Notes under the pieces: generated by a model | The model's database searches: none | What the model was told of the DNA's origin: nothing | The model's input: the letters and a program-made list of their open reading frames with translations, nothing else | Made by a program: the position numbers and the translations under genes | In this document: in pieces, positions 57,037 to 64,000 of the stretch | Layout: each line of letters begins with the position of its first letter | Position numbering within the stretch: position 1 is the first letter of the stretch | NCBI GenBank assembly: GCA_949358305.1 | Contig: OX442321.1 | Coordinates: forward strand, 5,047,605-5,111,604 | Origin: Strigamia acuminata | Lineage: Eukaryota; Arthropoda; Chilopoda; Geophilomorpha; Linotaeniidae | Direction of reading: 5' to 3' | Length of the DNA: 64,000 nt

Positions 57037-57841
57037 AGGAGGCCTTGTCCACGCACATCGCTGCGTTTTAATGTCCGCTTCTCCATACTTTGACAAGATG
57101 TTCACCGTTGATATGTCGGAGAAAATAACCGGACGTGTTCAATTTCCAAGAAATTCAAGGAATGTGATCGATATGATTGTCAAACATCTGTATGTCAATC
57201 AAATTCCAAATTTAGAGACCGATTGCGACTCGTTACGAGAGTTGATCGCAACTAGTCGTATGATGGATCTGGGAGATTTCCACGTCGAGTGCTGGAAACT
57301 GAGTTGCCGAAACGTAAATGTTGAAACATTTGTCGCATTGTGGGCTGTCGGAGTCGACAACGGTTTGGAAAAAGAAGGCACGATCCATAGTTATGCTCAA
57401 AATAATCTTGAGGAAATTTCAAAATACGCAAATCTTCAAGATTTAACCGAACCTCAGATGACTAAACTGATCGAATGTTGTGTTAGGCGTGCAGACATTT
57501 ACAAGCAATGCATTCGATGTATCATCAAATGGCAACCAAGTGGCACCGAAGAAGTTGTCGTCAAGTTATTTGAGAAACTTGACCTGCGACATTTAGGTGA
57601 TAAATCCTTGCACGATTTGTTAACGAGTAATTGCAGCAGTGACAAGAACGATATTGTTGGAAACATTCTGACTCGAGAAGCTCTGGCACGTTTTCCCAAA
57701 TTGTTAGAAGCAAAAGCAAATATTTGTAAAGAGATAATTGCTAATTGTAATGCGCAATGCAATTACATCTACCACGGAAAGTGTCATGCACAACCAGCTT
57801 TGGAAAAGATAAAAGCTTTATGCGATCAATTATTGGAATAA

Positions 57842-58041
57842 AAATACAACAAATTCGAAATTTTTTATTTTTTTTATTTTTAATTCTCGTATTCTTCACT
57901 AAAATATATTTATGTGATGCGATTTCTTGAATGTCACAATCAGTTTACAACTTTACACAAAATCAGCTAAATCTCGATAGAATTACTTCACTAGCATAAA
58001 TAATAAAATATAGAGAAAATGGCGGCGATACACGTCGCACA
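57842..58041. other. BTB-4 downstream flank
   Basis: Matches the flanks of BTB-1 and BTB-2 up to about 58008 (CATAAATAATA). After that it diverges abruptly, about 34 bp before the best candidate end of the Gy-B LTR. Confidence 0.55.
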
Positions 58042-59008
58042 TGTTGCTGCGATCCGGGTTTTTATCTACTTAATTTCTAATAAATTAAGCAGAAACCGCA
58101 GGTGAATGCTTAACAAGACTTATATCGCGGCCGAAACTTGTCTAGGGTTAAGTTTATGGAAATAAAGGCACAATTTAATATGGTAATAAAAATCACACAA
58201 ATATTTATTCTTTAAATTACAATATATATTAAAAATGATTATGAATATCACAGAATGCGACAAGTCGCAAGAATAAATGAGCGGGAACAATGGAAGGGCT
58301 TGCAACGACTGTTGCAAGCTACAAAGCGCTAAAATGGCGCTTAAACAACACACAGTTGTTAGGCGAAGGCGAATTGTCTTCGTTCTCTGAACTCACGAAC
58401 GATGGTCGAAGACGATGGTTCTCGTGGGCTCCTTCTACGGCTCGTGCGACGGCTCGGCGGCGGTGGTTGACGGCTGTAGGCGTCTGGTCCAGGTACGATG
58501 GCGATGGTTGCCGTTCGCGCGGCAACGATGGCGATGGTTCACTTGGATCAGGAAACTTCTACTTCTCGATAGCTGGAATTAGCGACGGCTAATTCAAGCT
58601 GAATTGCTGGCTTTGTGCGTTTGATACACAAAGATAGCAGGCGAAACTGAGTTACAACGGTCCTCTATCAATACGTATTGTCGGAGCAAATATCGCAGTG
58701 ATGTTGAGGTTGTTGTTGTATTTTTCAGAGTCTCGATTTGAGCCAAGACGCGAGCCCAGCACGCTTCAATATTGCGCAGAAAACCTGCGCACTTAGCTCA
58801 AATGGGTGCAACTAGTGGTTATTACACCATATTGCACCATAACGGCTAATAACCGTTTTCACCCCGGACAACCTGGGGTGATATGTGCCTAGAGAGGATT
58901 TCTCCCCTCGGTCACATGATCTGACTTGGCGTGTGCCACAGTCAAATTAATTAGAAGACAATTAATTTTATCTTCTAAGTTGGTGAAATATTTTGAGATC
59001 ACCACACA
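58042..59008 (-). repeat. Gy-B 3' LTR (left boundary approximate)
   Basis: On the minus strand it starts TGTGTGGTGATCTC directly after the polypurine tract AAATGGGGGGA (59009-59019). The similar start and end words in the Gy-A LTR support the call. The left end at TGTTGCTGCGATC (58042) is a guess, because no target duplication or second copy is visible. ORFs within it are not credible. Confidence 0.55.
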
Positions 59009-59058
59009 TCCCCCCATTTAAGACGAATCTTACATGGAGAGAAAATGAACGAACCAAT

Positions 59059-61693
59059 TTATGATTCGTCCATGTTCTGAGTTCGCTCAGGCGTCAACGG
59101 GCGCATCATATCCGTGGTGTCGTCCCTCGGGTTGGACCGCTCGTTAACCGTACACAGGTCGCGACCTGCGTTTGGTCCGGAGACCATTCCAGGGTTGACA
59201 TGAAGCCAAACCTGGATGATTCTCGCCGAGTTCGCTCGGTTGAAAAATCCTAGCGCCGCAAACTCTATGGGATCCTCTGGCGCCAATCGTGCTCTCAGGA
59301 GTCGATCGTGGAGCACTGATGGTGGGCTTAACACCCGGATGTGGTCCTCGAGCCACATAAACACCTGCCTCGACAACTTGTGATTGTTGCTAAGCAGTGT
59401 TCGCGTATCCGGCGTCAAATAGAAGTGCGGATACAGGCGCATCAGGGTCTTGAAAGCCGACTCTTTTTTCAGCGGCTTGACCTTCGTCTCCGGCTTGGCT
59501 GGCGGCGGCGGCGGCGGACGTGAGTCTTCCGTCGTGGCATCGTCAAAATGGCTCGGCGAGCCCAAGAAAACCAACGCGGGTGCGGAGGTTGACGAGGGTG
59601 TGACGCCTCGTCCCTGCGCTCGACCCACACCGGGGAGCTGACGGGTTTCGACTTCCCGTTGAACTCCGGCAGGAGTTGGAGAACTTCTCGGGTTCTCTTG
59701 CCAAAACGAGCATCCAGCGCCTTCTTGGGCCGACTGGAAAACAGCCAGTGACGCAGCTGCTGTGGCGCTTGTAACTGGAAGCGGTGGTCTTCCGGCTATT
59801 CGCGCCGTGGCCTTCGCAAAGGACCACTCGGTTCGCAACCGAACGGCGGCCTCTTCTTCGGTCTCACCGTTTGCTACGACTTGCTTTATTAGCTCGGCTA
59901 AGATCGTAGGCGGGTCGAGCCTGAGGTGGTACCACAGCTCGACTTTCTTCTCCGACAGGCCCATCGGCGCGGTCCAAAGGTACGTAATGGCCGCTAACGC
60001 CTGTCCTGGCGAAGGAAGAACACCAGGGTACAACACCCTAGTCATCCCCGGAATTAGCTGACGCTGAAAATCCATCAGGCGGGGATCATCAATGGTATTG
60101 ATGTCGGAGACTTCTAGCCTTTCAGCTAGTCTCTGCCAGTCCTTCTGCGACTCGGCGATCTGGGCGCTTTGGTATGCGTCCAGCTTCTGGAGCACTTCCT
60201 GCTGCGCTCTAATGGGTTGCTGCTCGTAGCAGGTCCATTGTGGGCCGAATGACTCACTGAAAAATGGCCGGAGTTGCAGGTTGCTAACTCCAGCCGGCAA
60301 GCGGGAAACATATCCTTGTTCGGGCAAGCGGCTAGCGTGTCCAGGTACAGGCACACTACAGTCGGGAGAAATATCACCGACGACACGTCTCATGGCGTAT
60401 GGAGTAGCCGGGTTGTCCACTTTGAACGTGGAGACGGTTCGGCTACTTCGGGCGGACTGGATTGTGGAGTCCGATTCGAAACTCAGCGAAGACGACGAGC
60501 CAAACGACTCTGGTGTCCGTCCTCGTCGCGACTGCGGGCGTGATGGCTGTGCGTCAGTCGAATACGGGCGCGATCGCCTCTGTCGTTCCTCTCGATCGCG
60601 GCTTGATTCGCGGAACATTGGTCGGACTGGAACCGGCGGAGGGAGTTGCCCCACCCTCAAATCCTCGTCTTGCGGCGGAGGATTGATGGCCGCTGGGGCC
60701 GGAATTTCATCTTCTCGATAAAAAGGGAGAGCGCAACGCGCTTGCTCATCTGCCTCGTGAGCCAGTTGTCGATTTTCGTCGACGCGAAGCTGCACTGCGG
60801 CAGCTCGGAGTGCTTTCGACGGGAAGAATCCCGGAAAATCGTTGAAACACCCGGCGAGCGCCAACTGGTGGAGCTCGGTTTGTGTGACGGGAAATTGCGG
60901 GTTCCCGTCACGAACGGACTTGCGGTACCATTGCACGACTTCGCGTTGAGTCGTTTTGAGGTTCTTCCTCAATTGGGTGAGAGCACCGTAATTAATTCCG
61001 GTACTCTTTAGCGCTCTTCTGCGCTCGTGACGCTCTCGGGGCGTCACTGGCCACTGGTTGTGCAACAACTCTGCTGCAAGTGGTCCTGGGGGGCTCTCGT
61101 CGAGCGTCCACTCGATTTCGTCAACTCCGTGGACGTGAAGGCGCTCGATGAACCGGCCTCTTGCTCCAAATCCTTGCAGCGCTGATCTGCTGAAGTCGTG
61201 GCGCAACTTCCACCACGTGTTGTTTGCCGTCTTCAGTCTTCTGATTTTTTCGGGCAACGCCGCTCGAAAAATCAGCGGGTGCTGAGTCGGCACATGATCG
61301 GGAAGCGCGAATGGCGTTTCTCGATCTCTCTCGATCTATATTCGAAGAAAAATAAATAAATTAGTTTATTTAAAATAAACAAATAATTTCTTATTTGAAA
61401 TATTTTTTAAGCTTAGCGCTTGTGGCTGTGAGTCACTAAGGGATGTTGGTTGTCATGGCAACTCCCTTCGCACATGCTTGAAGCACGTGACTTTTATAGC
61501 CGCCATTTTTATTTTTTAGCGGCTTGTGTTTGAAGTCAGGAAAAGTGAAATTACTCAATTTTTCTGACTGAAACACTAGGTAAAAATTATTTTACTAATT
61601 TACCCTTTCTTGTAACGATAACTGGGCATCGTTATTGGCTCCTTCCATCGGTATTTCCTCGTCCGCATGGAGGTTGACTTCGTCGTCTGCCAT
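59059..61693 (-). CDS. Gy-B ORF3, two exons; unknown protein family
   Basis: Exon 1 is 61693-61604: 30 codons from an ATG, acidic (MADDEVNLHADEEIPMEG), followed by the donor GTAAAT. The intron is 61603-61336 (268 nt), with pyrimidine-rich sequence before GAATATAG. Exon 2 is 61335-59059. Both junctions are phase 0, giving 788 residues. In-frame TAG lies right before exon 2, and exon 2 has no ATG near its start. The protein has a LPEK region and an ESPPGP motif near the start of exon 2, an RS/Pro-rich middle, a MTRVLYPGVLPSPGQALAA motif and a C-terminal RQVFMWLEDHIRVL helix-like segment. The first two-thirds align to Gy-A ORF3. No signal peptide or membrane span is seen, so it is not an envelope. 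Function is unknown. Confidence 0.75.
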
Positions 61694-62035
61694 TCGTTTT
61701 CTTTTTCGCGTCGGAAAAGAAATTCTTTCGGCTAGAAAGAATTAATAAACTATATTAAATATATTTATCGAATTTTTCTTTCAGAAAAATAACTTACAGT
61801 TTGCTGAATCAAGAAAAACTGTCGTGCGGTATCGGAGTTGATGCATCCACTTTAAAACTTATCGGAAAAGTGGCTAAGTTCGTTGATTGGAGCAACGAAC
61901 TTGTTTCGGTGACACCGAATGACGTCACAAATTATAACGCATTGTGAACGTTGTCATTCGAGTGTGGACTACGAATGACGTCACGAGATTGCTCTCTCGG
62001 ATCTTTTGGGTAAACCCAAAAGGTGAAAGTCAACG
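61694..62035 (-). other. Gy-B region between pol and ORF3, with perfect palindromes
   Basis: No gene. It holds AATTCTTTC-GGCTA-GAAAGAATT (61721-61743) and ATTTTTCT-TTC-AGAAAAAT (61772-61790), two perfect inverted repeats just upstream of the ORF3 start codon. They resemble the hairpins in the NA-1 and Gy-C leaders. Confidence 0.65.
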
Positions 62036-64000
62036 CTATGTCTTGGCTCGCGGAACGCGAGATCTCAAGTTGTACTTTGACTTTCGCGAAGTACAATCCA
62101 ACTTGTTTAGATTGTCATCAGCATCGTCTCCAATGTCAGATGAGTTATTTTCTTCATTGTTTGAAATTTTCTCTTTTTCTAAAAACATTTCCTTTTCTAG
62201 ATTTTCATCAAGAGAAACATTTTCAAGTCGCTTGTTTATTTCATCGACTTCGTTATTTTTGAGTTTCGATTTTTCACTCGATTCCGTGTTTTCGACAGGA
62301 ATTTTGGATAATTCAACATCATCCAAGGTATTAACAATATTTTTTGTTTTTTGACCCACTTCCTCCCCTTCCAGCCAAATTTCTTGGTTGAAAACGGGAA
62401 AGTACGGCATTAATTCAGTGCCGTGAACAGCTGGATAAATTTTATTATCACTCAGCCGTCGAAGTTGAAAGGCGCCTCCTTGTAACCTTTTGACAATTAC
62501 ATAAGGCCCATTCCTTTTCGGTGAAATGCCTGCTGCTATTCCTTTAGCGGCATTTGAGAGAATATGAGACTCTCGCCAGACTAAATCATTCTGTCTGAAG
62601 TTATCGAATTTTTTGTCTGATTTTTCAGCTTCGACACGGCGTCTCAAATCTAAGACGTGAGACATCATATGCTGATACGTCTCTGCAATTATTGCTTCTA
62701 ATTTCTGAACATATAAATGCGGATTTTTTGGGTCAATGACTAAAATTCCTTCCGGAATTCTTGGATCCCAAGGAATTCTTAATTCTCGGAAAAAATTTAA
62801 GAAAGCAGGAGAATAATCTCTGCCTCTTGTTACAGTTGTTCTCAAACTGAATGCAAATTCGCGTAGATACTCATCCCATTGGTCATGAATATCTAAATAA
62901 ATCGAAACTAAATATTTAATATCTCGATTGGTTCTCTCCACAGGATTGCTTTGAGGATGATAAATCGATGTCGGTGTTCGCGACATGTCGAATTTTTTGC
63001 AAAATTCTTTATAGACCTGTGATCGAAATTGTGGTCCATTATCACTTATGATTTGTCTCGGAAATCCGAAAGTTATTGATAAGTGATAAATTGTGTTGGC
63101 AACTTTCATTGCCGTTGGATTACACATTGGGAATAATTCTGGCCAATGCGTAGCGACATCTACGATGACGCAAATGTGGGTATTGTTTCTTTTGGTTCTT
63201 GGTTTGGGACCAGACAAATCCACACTGAGGCAGTCAAATGGTCCAAATGGTCCAATTTGAGCGCCTTCAATTTCAGTCTTTGATCTCGGCTTGCATGCCT
63301 GACATCCTTGACAATGTTGAATAAAACGTGTAATATCACGTTTCATACCTTTCCAGGTATAAACTCTTCGAGTTCTGTACATTGTCCTCGCAATGCCTGG
63401 GTGGCCGGACAGTGGATGTCCGTGCATCAACCATATGATTTTATAAATCAATTTCTTTGGCACAACAACTTTAAGCGCCCTACCATCCTCTCCTAATTCA
63501 TCGGTAGAGGTAGGATGATAATGGAGTAACATATCTTCTTCAATGAGATAAGTACTCGCGTGTCTTTCAAAATTTCTTCTTTGAAGACGAGTTACTATGT
63601 AACTTGGATATTGCTTGTTTAACAAGTAATTGCGAATATGTTGGCAAAATTTGTCTGCTTTTTGCGCCGCAATAATGTCATCTCTCGTTGGAGGATCACA
63701 TTCTAATTGCTTCGCAATTTTAGCCGCAAATGCTTTTATTAAAACATTTGTTGTTGGCAGCTCGAATTTTTTAGCCATCATGGCTCTTAATTCGACGTCA
63801 GGGGTTCCTGACGGATCATGCATTTTAATACAAAAATTAATTAATGCTTGATCGTCTTCATTAACTATTATTGACTTGGGTAATTCGTTCAATTTTCCCA
63901 TTTGCCAACTTCGGCAAGGAGATGGACAATATGATAATAAATCATCATTATCGCCATCGTCTTCTGGTTCGTCAGGTGCGCTAACAGGTGCACGTGACAA
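62036..64000 (-). CDS. pol: Gy-B Pol, C-terminal part (integrase and tail), partial
   Basis: Open from the right edge to the stop at 62036, 654 codons. It begins at the end of RNase H (SRAPVSAPDE; compare SRAPVDLPEN in Gy-A). The zinc HHCC module is HGHPLSGHPG to CQGCQAC (near 63430-63300). The integrase core shows D, D and E in SVDLSGP, ISDNGPQF and NPVERTNRD. The GPY/F module is NGPYVIV, and the tail is acidic and ends near YNLRSR. The intact stretch around SPAFLNFFRELRIPWDPR shows what Gy-A looked like at the NA-1 insertion point. There are no lesions in the visible part. Confidence 0.95.
   Translation of the reverse strand: MSRAPVSAPDEPEDDGDNDDLLSYCPSPCRSWQMGKLNELPKSIIVNEDDQALINFCIKMHDPSGTPDVELRAMMAKKFELPTTNVLIKAFAAKIAKQLECDPPTRDDIIAAQKADKFCQHIRNYLLNKQYPSYIVTRLQRRNFERHASTYLIEEDMLLHYHPTSTDELGEDGRALKVVVPKKLIYKIIWLMHGHPLSGHPGIARTMYRTRRVYTWKGMKRDITRFIQHCQGCQACKPRSKTEIEGAQIGPFGPFDCLSVDLSGPKPRTKRNNTHICVIVDVATHWPELFPMCNPTAMKVANTIYHLSITFGFPRQIISDNGPQFRSQVYKEFCKKFDMSRTPTSIYHPQSNPVERTNRDIKYLVSIYLDIHDQWDEYLREFAFSLRTTVTRGRDYSPAFLNFFRELRIPWDPRIPEGILVIDPKNPHLYVQKLEAIIAETYQHMMSHVLDLRRRVEAEKSDKKFDNFRQNDLVWRESHILSNAAKGIAAGISPKRNGPYVIVKRLQGGAFQLRRLSDNKIYPAVHGTELMPYFPVFNQEIWLEGEEVGQKTKNIVNTLDDVELSKIPVENTESSEKSKLKNNEVDEINKRLENVSLDENLEKEMFLEKEKISNNEENNSSDIGDDADDNLNKLDCTSRKSKYNLRSRVPRAKT

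Larger units (their letters stand above)
44357..57841 (+). pseudogene. BTB-4: BTB/BACK gene interrupted by the Cop-X/Cop-Y nest
   Basis: The 5' part is 44357-44447 (ATG at 44357, about 30 codons) and the 3' part is 57037-57841. The insertion lies at the GG of the BTB signature ECxGG, with the target duplication AGGAG at 44443-44447 and 57037-57041. Discounting the insert and one duplication copy, the frame is open throughout and reads like BTB-2, with Arg instead of the TGA. The BTB part has SASPYFDKMFTVDMSEK, BACK has MDLGDFHVECWKL, and the tail has CVRRADIYKQCIRC. It was thus probably a functional gene until Cop-X inserted. AATAAA overlaps the stop codon. Confidence 0.9.
58042..64000 (-). 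mobile_element. Gy-B: Ty3/gypsy element with spliced ORF3 (5' part off the window)
   Basis: Minus strand: the end of pol (64000-62036), a spliced ORF3 (61693-59059), a polypurine tract and the 3' LTR. Same gene order as Gy-A, with homologous pol and ORF3 that are clearly not identical, so this is a related but separate lineage. It lies just beyond the BTB-4 flank. Gy-A and Gy-B therefore bracket the BTB cluster in the same orientation. Confidence 0.88.

Noticed and set aside
59059-61293. ORF3 as a retroviral envelope
   Set aside because: No signal peptide, membrane span, furin-type site or Cys pattern of env proteins was seen in any of the three ORF3 proteins.
61944-62354. 136-codon plus-strand ORF rich in Phe and Ser
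   Set aside because: It lies antisense to the Gy-B pol tail and adjoining spacer; the pol frame is well supported by homology to Gy-A.

Overview
This is a eukaryotic window, about 40% GC, almost certainly from an animal and most likely an arthropod. The evidence is short GT-AG introns, BTB/BACK genes, and Ty3/gypsy and Ty1/copia elements with animal-type tRNA primers. I cannot name the species. It holds a small cluster of plus-strand BTB/BACK genes (BTB-1 to BTB-4) that has been broken up and inflated by at least six LTR retrotransposons, several nested. Without the transposons the four BTB copies would lie within a few kilobases.

Layout, left to right. (1) 1-21539, minus strand: gypsy element Gy-A, whose 3' end lies beyond the left edge. 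It has a 5' LTR (20092-21539), gag (19967-16668), pol (from 16680) and a third gene, ORF3 (1917 to the left edge). Its integrase region is split at 3382-13061 by a complete second element, NA-1. NA-1 has two 1920-bp LTRs, a 5-bp target duplication, only two small gag-like ORFs and a long leader full of hairpins, so it looks non-autonomous. (2) 21540-25770: BTB-1, cut by an assembly gap and a diverged NA-1-type LTR. (3) 25771-41057, plus strand: Gy-C, a complete gypsy element with 1697-bp LTRs, gag, pol and a spliced ORF3. (4) 41058-44447: BTB-2 with one nonsense codon, the 3' fragment BTB-3, and the start of BTB-4. (5) 44448-57036, minus strand: copia element Cop-X, inserted in BTB-4 and itself split by an intact copia element, Cop-Y (46262-53583). 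(6) 57037-57841: the rest of BTB-4. (7) About 58042-64000, minus strand: gypsy element Gy-B, with 3' LTR, spliced ORF3 and the end of pol. It runs off the right edge.

The most unusual result concerns the third gene of the gypsy elements. In Gy-A, Gy-B and Gy-C a non-envelope ORF lies downstream of pol. In each case I can find a very short first coding exon with an ATG, a GT donor, and an AG acceptor exactly where the long ORF opens, with matching phases (0/0, 0/0 and 1/1). The Gy-A and Gy-B proteins are homologous to each other, and I do not recognise the family. Gy-A and Gy-C share an identical -1 frameshift heptamer (A AAA AAC) just before the gag stop.

NA-1 and Gy-C share LTR modules, polypurine tract, tRNA-Gln primer site, leader hairpins and a repeated gag N-terminal motif. 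NA-1 is therefore plausibly mobilised by a Gy-C-like partner. Age order from LTR similarity and nesting: Cop-Y is younger than Cop-X, and NA-1 is younger than Gy-A. The Cop-Y, NA-1 and Gy-C LTR pairs look identical by eye, while the Cop-X LTRs differ at about four sites.
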